In this document: positions 1-6,261 of the stretch, piece after piece
How positions within the stretch are numbered: the first letter of the stretch is position 1
How the letters are laid out: each line of letters begins with the position of its first letter
Assembly (NCBI GenBank): GCA_028679775.1
Contig: JAJRAX010000045.1
Span: 1-11,674 of the forward strand
DNA length: 11,674 nucleotides
Direction of reading: 5' to 3'
Source of the DNA: Methanothrix sp.
GTDB taxonomy: Archaea > Halobacteriota > Methanosarcinia > Methanotrichales > Methanotrichaceae
The notes under the pieces: generated by a model
Told to the model about the DNA's origin: nothing
The model's input: only the letters and a program-made list of their open reading frames with translations
Databases searched by the model: none
Position numbers and translations under genes: made by a program

Positions 1-16
1 ATTTTTTTTAAAGATC

Positions 17-21
17 GGAGG
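17..21 (+). promoter_or_regulatory. Shine-Dalgarno site of the chimeric ATPase/DUF4276 ORF
   Basis: GGAGG lies 4 bases before the ATG at 26. It is a strong archaeal ribosome binding site and fixes the start of the first ORF. Its preservation suggests that the translation signal of the original ATPase gene survived the rearrangement that made the chimera. Confidence 0.7.
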
Positions 22-25
22 AATC

Positions 26-577
26 ATGAGCTATAAAGATGATGATATTCGAACTATTGAGACGATTGGGCTTCACAATCTGTTGTCCTTTGGCCCCGAT
101 ACAGAGTCCATTTCCCTTAAAGCCTATGACATGTTCCATAATGCAGTTATATCTGCTGAAGATGGCGAATATCCGATACTTCTTGTAGACAGCGAAGATC
201 CGATTACCTCAGGCCCCTGGGATCATCTTAAGGTCCTAGATTGTTGGGACCGTCCAGTTGGGACGGAGGATGACCAGGCTCAGATGATGACAACTTGCAT
301 GGAAACCTGGATAATGGCAGATCATGAGGCACTCCGCAAGGTATTCGGTTCATGCCTCATGGAGAGGGCTCTCATCCCGACAGACAATTTGGAAGAACGA
401 TCGAGGCAAGAACTGCTGCAGGCGCTCAAATCTGCTACAAGAGACTGCGGAAAACGCAAAGGGTACGACAAAGGAAAGCGTTCATTCCAGATATTAGCAG
501 AACTGAACACCAGATCGCTTGAGGAGAACTTGCACTATTTTCGTCGTCTCAAGAAGACACTTGGCAGGCATCTGTGA
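26..577 (+). CDS. Chimeric remnant: ATPase N-terminus joined in frame to a DUF4276 (Toprim-like) C-terminus
   Basis: The 183-aa frame combines two families. Residues 8-32 (IETIGLHNLLSFGPDTESI and following) read like the first beta strands of the AAA/ABC ATPases that usually continue LNVLIGPNGSGKS, but no Walker A follows. From about residue 33 (AYDMF...) it matches DUF4276: LLVDSEDP at 52-59, then W..HL, W.RP, DDQAQMM, the CMETW hallmark at 91-95, a Y.KG..SF segment and a basic C-terminus. DUF4276 proteins normally begin with an acidic EGGG-type Toprim motif about 50 residues further upstream; it is absent. In many genomes an ATPase of this kind lies directly before DUF4276, as a defence-like ATPase/nuclease pair. 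I infer an internal deletion removing most of the ATPase and the start of DUF4276, with the frame kept. The family calls are from memory of consensus sequences. It may be translated but is probably not active as an ATPase or nuclease. Confidence 0.75.
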   Translation: MSYKDDDIRTIETIGLHNLLSFGPDTESISLKAYDMFHNAVISAEDGEYPILLVDSEDPITSGPWDHLKVLDCWDRPVGTEDDQAQMMTTCMETWIMADHEALRKVFGSCLMERALIPTDNLEERSRQELLQALKSATRDCGKRKGYDKGKRSFQILAELNTRSLEENLHYFRRLKKTLGRHL

Positions 578-601
578 GTGTTTTATTTGTATTGGCAGAA
601 C

Positions 602-703
602 GACTTTTGATTTTTTGGCGAATATCGTTTGCTGCGGTGTGTGCCGCCGCGGTTTCACTCTTATTTTCCGTGCCACATTGATGGGCATATGAAATCAAAA
701 GTC
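602..703. repeat. 12-bp inverted repeat with T-rich left arm, downstream of the chimera
   Basis: Positions 602-613 (GACTTTTGATTT) are the perfect reverse complement of 692-703, separated by 78 bases. The T-rich part at 605-616 could terminate transcription of the upstream ORF. The 578-734 stretch holds no convincing gene: the short frames there lack ribosome sites and family resemblance. Whether the repeat is structural or the ends of a small element cannot be told. No flanking target duplication is visible. Confidence 0.4.
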
Positions 704-730
704 TCGGGGCTGCACAACTGATCCTCATGC

Positions 731-746
731 AAAAAGCCTTAAATAT
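731..746 (+). promoter_or_regulatory. Archaeal promoter (BRE/TATA) of the metX locus
   Basis: TTAAATAT at 739-746, preceded by the A-rich AAAAAG at 731-736, fits an archaeal TATA box with a BRE. Transcription would start near 768-772, leaving about 25-30 bases of leader before the GGAG at 786-789 and the ATG at 797. Confidence 0.6.
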
Positions 747-750
747 GATA

Positions 751-779
751 ACAATCGTGAATACTGACTTCACAATTGT
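751..779. promoter_or_regulatory. Operator-like dyad over the presumed metX-locus transcription start
   Basis: ACAATCGTGAA (751-761) and TTCACAATTGT (769-779) form an 11-bp inverted repeat with one mismatch and a 7-bp spacer. The right half also contains the perfect palindrome CACAATTGTG (771-780). The dyad begins just after the TATA box and covers the predicted start site, the usual place for an archaeal repressor to block transcription. The regulator is not identifiable here; a methionine-responsive repressor is only a guess. Confidence 0.5.
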
Positions 780-796
780 GATTATGGAGACATGAC

Positions 797-877
797 ATGA
801 GCATGAAAGAAATCAGGCCCCGCACTCTGGTGATTCATGCCACCCAGGCGGGCCGGGGAGCCATTTCAGATTTATGA
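797..877 (+). CDS. 26-codon ORF overlapping metX; probable remnant of metY
   Basis: GGAG at 786-789 precedes ATG 797 by 7 bases, and the stop TGA overlaps the metX start as ATGA (874-877), typical of coupled operon genes. The first 17 residues ([17 protein letters not shown]) resemble the N-terminus of PLP-dependent O-acetylhomoserine sulfhydrylase (MetY), which usually reads ..TLA.HAGQ. before a ...RAVPIYQTTSY block. Here that block and the whole enzyme of about 430 residues are missing; after AGRGAISDL the frame ends. MetY commonly sits just before metX. I infer an in-frame internal deletion that kept the original start and the coupled stop. The alternative is a genuine leader peptide that couples translation into metX. 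The resemblance is short, so the MetY identity is tentative. Confidence 0.5.
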   Translation: MSMKEIRPRTLVIHATQAGRGAISDL

Positions 878-2367
878 AGAGAGAATCCGTTGGTTTGACC
901 AAGATCCAATGCTATCGAATTGCAGAAGAGATTGCTCTGGAGCACGGCGGCAGGCTCTCTGCCGTAACCGTTGCTTACGAGACTTACGGCAAGTTAAACA
1001 ACGAACGGAGCAATGCCATACTGATCTGCCATGCCCTCTCCGGAGACGCCCATGCAGCAGGATGGCATAGGGACGATGAGAAGCGCGATGAAAAGCCGGG
1101 TTGGTGGGATATTGTTATCGGTCCTGGCAAGGCTCTGGATACGGACAAATTTTTTGTGATTTGCTCCAATGCCCTTGGCGGCTGCAAAGGCACCACCGGC
1201 CCATCCTCAATCAACCCCGACACCGGCAAGCCCTACGGTCTGGACTTTCCATTTATAAGCGTCAAGGACATGGTGAATGTCCAAAAGAAGCTCCTGGATC
1301 ATCTGGGAGTTAAAAAGCTGTTCGCAGTCATCGGCGGTTCATTTGGCGGGATGCAGGTCCTGCAATGGTGCGTATCCTATCCTGAGATGGTGCGAATGGC
1401 CGTGCCAATAGCAACCAGCGCCCGCTCCTCGCCCCAGCAAATTGCATTCAATGAGGTGGGGAGGAGAGCCATAACCTCAGATCCAGACTGGGATAACGGC
1501 AATTACTATGGCAGGGCGCAGCCTGCTCGCGGGCTGTCGCTGGCGAGAATGATCGGGCATATCACATATCTCTCGGACGAGTCCATGCAACAGAAATTCG
1601 GCAGGCGTCTGCAGGGCAAGACTGAGTTCAGCTTCGATCTGTCCTCTCTGGACTTTCAGGTGGAGAGCTATCTGAGCTACCACGGCAATGCTTTTGTGAA
1701 GAGATTTGATGCCAATTCATACCTTTACATCACCAAAGCCATCGACTACTTCGACCTGACTCATAAAGGCGCTCTATCTCTGGCAGAGGCCTTTAAGGAT
1801 GTCAAAGCCAAGCTCCTGGTCATATCCATAAGCTCGGACTGGCTCTATCCCCCCTACCAGAGTAAAGAGATCGCAGAAGCTCTGGGAGCCAATGACATCG
1901 ATGTCAAACACTGCGAGATAAAATCAAACTATGGCCATGATGCCTTCCTCCTGGAATCCGGGCAGATGAACTATTTGATTTCGAATTTCCTCTCCCGCAC
2001 GTCCGTTGGAGATGTGATGATCAGGGATGTTGTGACAGTTCGCCAGGGAAGAAGCGTGGAAGAGGCTGCAAGAATCATGATGACTGCGGGAGTGACTCAC
2101 CTCCCTGTGATCGATGAAGAAGGCAGGCTTGTGGGAATAGTCACCGCCTGGGATGTCTCAAAGGCCGTAGCCCTGAAGTACACACGCCTGGAGGAGATAA
2201 TGACCCGCAAGGTGGCCACATCGGCTCAGGATGACCCGATCGAGCGCGCCGCAAAACGCATGAACGAGCACAATATCTCCGCGCTGCCTGTTGTTGATGC
2301 AGATCAACGGGTTACGGGAATGATAACCAGCGATGGCGTCAGCCGGCTGGTCGGTGTATGCCGATGA
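874..2367 (+). CDS. metX: Homoserine O-acetyltransferase (MetX) with C-terminal CBS pair
   Basis: Acylates homoserine from an acyl-CoA, the first committed step of methionine synthesis, in the cytoplasm. Residues about 1-375 are an alpha/beta-hydrolase of the MetX family: CHALSGDAH near 52-60, the nucleophile elbow GGSFGGMQ with Ser156, the SSDWLYPP loop with Asp322, and YGHDAFL with His355 complete the catalytic triad. Residues about 378-432 and 440-494 form two CBS motifs (VMIRDVVTV..., [22 protein letters not shown]..., [12 protein letters not shown]), a module that often binds adenosyl ligands. Plain MetX is about 370-380 aa, so the 497-aa length reflects the fusion, which suggests allosteric control. 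The start ATG overlaps the previous stop, with GGGGAG at 855-860 as a possible ribosome site. Acetyl versus succinyl specificity cannot be fixed by eye. Confidence 0.93.
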   Translation: MKRESVGLTKIQCYRIAEEIALEHGGRLSAVTVAYETYGKLNNERSNAILICHALSGDAHAAGWHRDDEKRDEKPGWWDIVIGPGKALDTDKFFVICSNALGGCKGTTGPSSINPDTGKPYGLDFPFISVKDMVNVQKKLLDHLGVKKLFAVIGGSFGGMQVLQWCVSYPEMVRMAVPIATSARSSPQQIAFNEVGRRAITSDPDWDNGNYYGRAQPARGLSLARMIGHITYLSDESMQQKFGRRLQGKTEFSFDLSSLDFQVESYLSYHGNAFVKRFDANSYLYITKAIDYFDLTHKGALSLAEAFKDVKAKLLVISISSDWLYPPYQSKEIAEALGANDIDVKHCEIKSNYGHDAFLLESGQMNYLISNFLSRTSVGDVMIRDVVTVRQGRSVEEAARIMMTAGVTHLPVIDEEGRLVGIVTAWDVSKAVALKYTRLEEIMTRKVATSAQDDPIERAAKRMNEHNISALPVVDADQRVTGMITSDGVSRLVGVCR

Positions 2368-2385
2368 TGCTGTTCAGAGCCCCTC

Positions 2386-2396
2386 AAAAAAATTTT
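2386..2396. terminator. Bidirectional A/T tract between convergent metX and the TPR gene
   Basis: A7T4 lies in the 30-bp gap between the metX stop and the TPR stop. On the minus strand it reads as T7 directly after the TPR stop codon, a good archaeal terminator; on the plus strand it offers only T4. Confidence 0.45.
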
Positions 2397-2397
2397 G

Positions 2398-2874
2398 TTA
2401 AAAATAGTAATAGTCATCATCGGTATCCACCTGGGACAGACTCTCCGAAGGCAGCATCTCCAGATGCTTCTTTATCTGGGCGGCTGCCGGATGATTTGCA
2501 TCCATATTGCCCTGATATATGGCCAGTGCCCTGATGAAGAATTCTCTCGCCTCAGCCAGTTCACCCTGTGCTTGTGCAGTCTTTCCGAGACCATTCAGAA
2601 TCACAGCAGCGTCGATGTGCCTAGGCCCATAAATCGATTCGATGATGGATAGAGCCTGCCGGTAATGGGATCGAGCTTCGCTCAGTCCGCCAAGCTCGCT
2701 GAGCAGATCTGCCAAAATGCAGGATCGCAATGCGACCTTCGGATGCCGCGACCCATAAACGGCCTCATCGATCTCCAGAGCCTTCTGGAAATAATGGATT
2801 GCGTCTTTTATGTTTCCCTGAGCCTTGAGAGATCTCCCCAGACTGTTCAGAGTTATCGCCACGTGGGGATGCAA
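2398..2874 (-). CDS. TPR-repeat protein, 5' end apparently lost
   Basis: The frame encodes kinesin-light-chain-type tetratricopeptide repeats of about 42 residues, with recurring HPxVA..LN.LG, A..Y...AL.I.E..YG..HP signatures: units begin near HPHVAITLNSLG, HPKVALRSCILADL and HIDAAVILNGLGK, and it ends in an acidic, Tyr-rich tail (DTDDDYYYF). It is probably a protein-interaction scaffold; no enzymatic domain is present. The only usable start in frame is TTG at 2872-2874, which falls inside a repeat and has no ribosome site. The TPR-like frame clearly continues upstream to about 3060 without a start codon (separate entry). It is either a truncated gene or one with a start I cannot recognise. 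It converges on metX, so it is not co-transcribed with it. Confidence 0.6.
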   Translation of the reverse strand: MHPHVAITLNSLGRSLKAQGNIKDAIHYFQKALEIDEAVYGSRHPKVALRSCILADLLSELGGLSEARSHYRQALSIIESIYGPRHIDAAVILNGLGKTAQAQGELAEAREFFIRALAIYQGNMDANHPAAAQIKKHLEMLPSESLSQVDTDDDYYYF

Positions 2875-3060
2875 TTGGCCGTGATCGGCTTGCTCTCTCT
2901 TCAGGTCCTCCTCATAATGCGCCCGAGCAAGTGTCAGATTGTCGCTGATCTCATAATACGGTCCGAGGCTGATGGCATTCCAGGCGGGCGGAGAATTGAT
3001 GCCGCTGGATTGATGCTCTATTCCTGCAGAGGTGGATTCCTCCTCAACAAAGTAGATCCC
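2875..3060 (-). pseudogene. In-frame 5' extension of the TPR gene without a start codon
   Basis: Upstream of TTG 2874 the same frame stays open for 62 codons and still looks coding: a further TPR unit is visible (PPAWNAISLGPYYEISDN... then ARAHYEEDLKRE). There is no ATG, GTG or TTG in it. It is closed by TGA at 3061-3063, preceded in frame by GTG AGA TAC AAA (3075-3064). A start at that GTG with a nonsense mutation at codon 5, or a deletion of the original 5' part, would explain the pattern. Confidence 0.5.
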
Positions 3061-3124
3061 TCATTTGTATCTCACCAGATCATAATACTATTTGAAAGTC
3101 TTTAAAGACTGGCTTTGAGGCAAA

Positions 3125-3209
3125 TTATAACGTTGGGGTAAAGGGGTAGAGAAGACCCATCTCCTTCAGGGGATGGGATGAATCGTACCCCTTTACCCCA
3201 ACGTTATAA
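3125..3209. repeat. Perfect 24-bp inverted repeat with a nested inner hairpin
   Basis: Positions 3125-3148 and 3186-3209 are exact reverse complements (core GTTGGGGTAAAGGGG), ending in TTATAA. The 37-base centre contains a second stem, CCCATCTCC (3156-3164) with GGGGATGGG (3169-3177), one wobble pair and a 4-base loop. It lies between the 3' end of the membrane-protein gene and the 5' side of the TPR gene, both on the minus strand. It is far longer than a normal terminator stem and lacks a T-tract. A small palindromic mobile element or a structured RNA site are both possible. A separate 12-bp palindrome, GATGAATTCATC, sits at 3214-3225. Confidence 0.85.
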
Positions 3210-3234
3210 AATCGATGAATTCATCTTGAATTGC

Positions 3235-4329
3235 TCATCCCTTTCGGGCAGGGCCAGGGTCGGATCTGCTGAAGATGCTGCCGCTCCTGGAGGGCAGGAA
3301 GCTCGCAGCCAATGCCATTAGCGGTCCCATGATCAGGCCCGAACCGGCCAGGAGGGCCATGGTTCCGAAGACTGCCAGAAGGGCTCTTTGCAGTATCCCC
3401 GCCTCTCCTCTGGCAAGGCGGATGCATGTCACGCCGAGGAGAGCATGGAAGAATGCGATGAGAACCGTGATGTAGACATCAGGCCCGAAGGGGGCGCGGG
3501 TGAGAGAGAAGATCATCTGGTTGAATACTGCAGCGCTGGTGGCCAGGAAGAGAAATCCGGCCAATGATCCTGCGAGACAAAAAGAGGTCCGTCGAGAGCA
3601 GCGCCAGAAGAAGAGCAGCGCTACGACCTCGCCGACCAGGTAGGGTATGAGAATCATGCCGAGGCTCTGGCCTTCCCAGATGTAGATAGAGATGAGCCTG
3701 ATGGGTGTGCTGATCCTGTCTGAGAAGCTCAAAACCTCCCGGTAGCCCACATCCAGGCCGTAGTGTCCTGCGGTGCTATTTCGGTCAGGTTCATTGCTGT
3801 AGACAGCCGCATAATACCTGGCCGATTCAGGTGCGGTGATGTTAATCTCCGCCAGGACGATGTGGCTGCTGGGTCCGAATGGCTCGTAAGTTGCAGCGGT
3901 GGCCTTTGGCTCGGCTGCCATGATCTTCAGATCAGATGCCTCTCTTGGCAGGGCCGGCAGCCGAGGGGGCTCTCGTTCCTCCAACAATCCCGGACCTATC
4001 AGGATAAGCGCTGGTGAAAAGGCCTGATCGTTCCTGTCTGCGGACTTGAAAAGCGAGAGATAAATCCGATCGTCCTTCTGCATGTCGAGACTGTAGTAGT
4101 GCGTCGCATTTCCGTAGAGCGATCCGTAAATTGTCCAGGACTTCTCAGAATCGGAGATGTGCATGGCTTGGGCGATGTTCTCATTTTCTCCGGCCATCAG
4201 TGGCACGCTGGCTAATGCCGGAGAGGGCAGGGCGAGAAATAGCAGGGCAAGCAGAATGAAGCCAAGTGGGACGCAGGATTTCACGGCTTTCTTGAAGGCA
4301 CAATTGGTATTCAATATTTCGCTTTGCAA
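3235..4329 (-). CDS. Secreted-domain membrane protein of unknown function (signal peptide plus about four TM segments)
   Basis: I recognise no named family. Residues about 21-40 (hydrophobic core ILLALLFLALPSPALA) form a signal peptide. Residues about 41-205 are a soluble, extracytoplasmic beta-rich region with several N-glycosylation-type sites (NAT, NIT, NST) and a segment resembling PPC-type beta sandwiches (SWTIYGSLYGNATHYYSLDMQKDDRIYLSLF). Four hydrophobic stretches follow at about 222-242, 250-272, 284-304 and 313-343, then a short basic tail. A role in the cell envelope is inferred. The start is uncertain: the longest frame begins with TTG at 4327-4329, while TTG 4312-4314 and GTG 4282-4284 are alternatives. 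GTG would give a clean signal peptide beginning MKSC. None has a clear ribosome site. It is divergent from the fasciclin gene. Confidence 0.75.
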   Translation of the reverse strand: MQSEILNTNCAFKKAVKSCVPLGFILLALLFLALPSPALASVPLMAGENENIAQAMHISDSEKSWTIYGSLYGNATHYYSLDMQKDDRIYLSLFKSADRNDQAFSPALILIGPGLLEEREPPRLPALPREASDLKIMAAEPKATAATYEPFGPSSHIVLAEINITAPESARYYAAVYSNEPDRNSTAGHYGLDVGYREVLSFSDRISTPIRLISIYIWEGQSLGMILIPYLVGEVVALLFFWRCSRRTSFCLAGSLAGFLFLATSAAVFNQMIFSLTRAPFGPDVYITVLIAFFHALLGVTCIRLARGEAGILQRALLAVFGTMALLAGSGLIMGPLMALAASFLPSRSGSIFSRSDPGPARKG

Positions 4330-4345
4330 TTGTAACTTACTGCCA

Positions 4346-4355
4346 ATAAATTTAT
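4346..4355. promoter_or_regulatory. Palindromic TATA box shared by divergent genes
   Basis: ATAAATTTAT is a perfect 10-bp palindrome in the gap between the divergent membrane-protein and fasciclin genes. In the plus direction it places transcription start near 4377-4380, before GGAGG 4394-4398. In the minus direction it places it near 4320-4324, which would favour the shorter starts of the membrane protein. Confidence 0.45.
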
Positions 4356-4406
4356 CATTTATCCCGTGCTACAGCTTGACCACAGAAATCAGTGGAGGTT
4401 GGTGTG

Positions 4407-5360
4407 ATGATTCAAAAAAATGGAGCAATTCTAGGATTGTTATTCATGGCAGCGATGCTTTGCATTGGCATGAGCCCTGCCCAGGATAGTGGAGCGGCAA
4501 AGACTGGCATCACGGACACTCTGAAAGAGCTTGGCCTCAATGAATTCTCGGCGGCGATGGATAGCGCAGGACTCGCCGGTGTCCTGAATGACGAGGGAGT
4601 CCTCACATTTGGCTCCGGCTCGTTTGTGATCTTCGCTCCGAGCGATGAGGCATTTCTCGCAGCGTCTGACGTCGTTGATTTGAACGCCATAATGGAGAAC
4701 CCAGCCGAGCTGAAGAGGGTCCTCTTCCATCACATGGTCTGGAATGCCGGCAGCTTTGATAACATCTCCGAGATATCAACTGTCAAAACCTTGCAGGGCG
4801 AAAATTTGACGCTGAACCGCACGGATACGGCCTGGTTGGTGGCGAACGGAGCAAATGTTACGGCATCACAAAAATACGACAGCGGCATCATTTACGTCAT
4901 CGATAGAGTGCTTCTGCCCGAGACTGACTCATCTATGGGCGTGACTGAGGCGGCCAACTATTTGGGTGCTAAGAAGTTTGCGGACGCTCTCAAGTCCTCC
5001 GAGCTTGCTGACACGCTCAACGGCCAGGGTCTGATGGGAATTGAGGATCTTGCTACTGGGCCGTTTACAGTCTTTGCACCAAGCGATGAGGCCTTCTCAA
5101 GCGCTAAATCCTCAATCGACGCCATCAGCAAGAAGGACTCCGGAATGCAAAATCTTCTATCCTATCATGTGGTTGATGCCCAGGGGCTGCTCGACATAAC
5201 TGCATCCAACTCCGTGAAGACAATGCTTGGCGACTCCCTGGCAGTTGATAAGAATCTCAGCCTGGTTGGCGGAGCCAATGTCATCGGTTCTGCGAGGTAT
5301 GACAATGGCATTGTCTATATCATCGATCAGGTGCTGGTGCCAATAAGCCTGAGCATGTAA
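4407..5360 (+). CDS. Secreted protein with two fasciclin (FAS1) domains
   Basis: Exported adhesion-type protein of 317 aa. A signal peptide covers residues about 1-25 (GAILGLLFMAAMLCIGMSPAQ). FAS1 domain 1 spans about 33-171 and domain 2 about 180-312. Each has the FAS1 hallmarks: FAPSDEAF (76-83 and 223-230), the H-box region (LFHHMVW near 106-112; LLSYHVVDA near 250-258), and a closing YDSGIIYVIDRVLLP or YDNGIVYIIDQVLVP strand. FAS1 proteins mediate cell-cell or cell-matrix contacts; in aggregating methanogens a role in flocs or the sheath is an inference. The ATG at 4407 is chosen because GGAGG at 4394-4398 is 8 bases upstream; GTG at 4392 would precede that site and GTG 4404 lies too near it. 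No membrane anchor is seen at the C-terminus. Confidence 0.92.
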   Translation: MIQKNGAILGLLFMAAMLCIGMSPAQDSGAAKTGITDTLKELGLNEFSAAMDSAGLAGVLNDEGVLTFGSGSFVIFAPSDEAFLAASDVVDLNAIMENPAELKRVLFHHMVWNAGSFDNISEISTVKTLQGENLTLNRTDTAWLVANGANVTASQKYDSGIIYVIDRVLLPETDSSMGVTEAANYLGAKKFADALKSSELADTLNGQGLMGIEDLATGPFTVFAPSDEAFSSAKSSIDAISKKDSGMQNLLSYHVVDAQGLLDITASNSVKTMLGDSLAVDKNLSLVGGANVIGSARYDNGIVYIIDQVLVPISLSM

Positions 5361-5366
5361 TCGAGT

Positions 5367-5396
5367 ATGCAAAAAAATTTGCATCCTCTATTTTTT
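5367..5396 (+). terminator. Hairpin plus T-tract after the fasciclin gene
   Basis: ATGCAAA (5367-5373) and TTTGCAT (5378-5384) form a 7-bp stem with an A4 loop, followed by T6 at 5391-5396, just after the fasciclin stop. Read on the minus strand the same hairpin carries T7, so it may also end transcription of the convergent secreted-protein gene. Confidence 0.65.
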
Positions 5397-5435
5397 CTGG
5401 GATCTGAAATGCTCTTTTTGTCTCTTCGCTGTTCC

Positions 5436-6215
5436 CTATGGACGAACACAATTCGCTGAGCAATTGAATACATCATCAGCGCTGAGGGATGCCTGATTTT
5501 GAGGCCGGATGAGATAATAGTCCTCGCAGCCATTGATCCCGCCGTTGATCCAACCATTGATCCAGCTATTCATATCCCCTTTGATGGATCTGCTGTTGTT
5601 CAGGGCGAAATTCTTGGAAATATGATACGTTCCGACGTATTCCTCTTCGATCTCGATGGCAGGGTTTTTCCAGGCGCTGGTCATCGGATCCACTCCGCCG
5701 TTATTGCTTCGACCAGGTCCCCCGTTTCCCACAAGGACACCGATGCTGACCCTGCCGCTAGTGACTGTCTCATCGATCTGCATCTGAGTTGAGGCTCTGC
5801 TGGTGCTCCCAAAATGGTCGCTGCTGCTAGAGGAGCTGACTGAGTAACCCGAATTGCCTGAGACCTCCTGGGCGAAGCTCACCTCATGGCTCATGGAAGT
5901 TGCGGAGTCTGCATTGGCGATTACCGTCCTGCTGCCGGAGCCAAGGCCTACGGCAATGGGGTGAGTTGAATAGTAGCCACTTCCAACCGAAAGGTCCACT
6001 GGAGAGCTTGTGAACTCTTTCTGGTTGGATAGAGCAATGGACGAATTGTTCCATGGACCATAGGATGACGAATTTGGGGTGAAGCTATCGTTATTCTGGA
6101 TAGACTCCCCGGAAAAGGCGTCTGCAAAGGCCGTGACTGAAATGACTGCGGATGCGAAGAAAAGCATGACGGACAATAATCGGAATGCTCCGTTTCCAGA
6201 ATTTTTTCTCTGCAT
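5436..6215 (-). CDS. Ser/Asn-rich secreted protein of unknown function
   Basis: 259 aa with a signal peptide at about 10-32 (LLSVMLFFASAVISVTAFA). The mature part is rich in Ser, Asn, Gly and Thr, with a run of six serines (SVSSSSSSDHF), many N-x-S/T sites, and a low-complexity WINGWINGGINGC stretch near residues 218-230 written by 12-bp repeats. It ends with two cysteines (NCSANC) and has no membrane anchor. I recognise no enzyme motif; a secreted or surface, adhesin-like role is inferred from composition. The ATG at 6213-6215 is preceded by AGGA at a good distance. A TATA-like TTCATATACATG on the minus strand (about 6239-6250) suggests its own promoter despite being 46 bp after tspO on the same strand. 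Confidence 0.75.
   Translation of the reverse strand: MQRKNSGNGAFRLLSVMLFFASAVISVTAFADAFSGESIQNNDSFTPNSSSYGPWNNSSIALSNQKEFTSSPVDLSVGSGYYSTHPIAVGLGSGSRTVIANADSATSMSHEVSFAQEVSGNSGYSVSSSSSSDHFGSTSRASTQMQIDETVTSGRVSIGVLVGNGGPGRSNNGGVDPMTSAWKNPAIEIEEEYVGTYHISKNFALNNSRSIKGDMNSWINGWINGGINGCEDYYLIRPQNQASLSADDVFNCSANCVRP
5532..5567. repeat. Three 12-bp tandem repeats within the secreted-protein gene
   Basis: Three imperfect copies of a/gTTGATCCnnCC-type units at 5532-5543, 5544-5555 and 5556-5567 encode the repeated WING/GING motif on the minus strand. The fourth unit (5568-) has diverged. Such in-frame minisatellites can change copy number by slippage. Confidence 0.7.
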
Positions 6216-6261
6216 TGTTTCCTATCGTTTGTGCCTGGCATGTATATGAATCGTTCGCAGT

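Noticed and set aside
494..773. Minus-strand ORFs over the end of the chimera and the following gap
   Set aside because: They have no ribosome site, no recognisable family and no promoter, and they overlap the DUF4276 coding end.
3061..3063. TGA in the TPR frame read as selenocysteine
   Set aside because: TPR repeats need no selenocysteine, no SECIS-type hairpin is evident, and the suspected lineage is not known to use it.
2665..3105. 146-aa plus-strand ORF opposite the TPR gene
   Set aside because: The minus-strand frame shows clear 42-residue TPR periodicity over the same bases, so this is a shadow.
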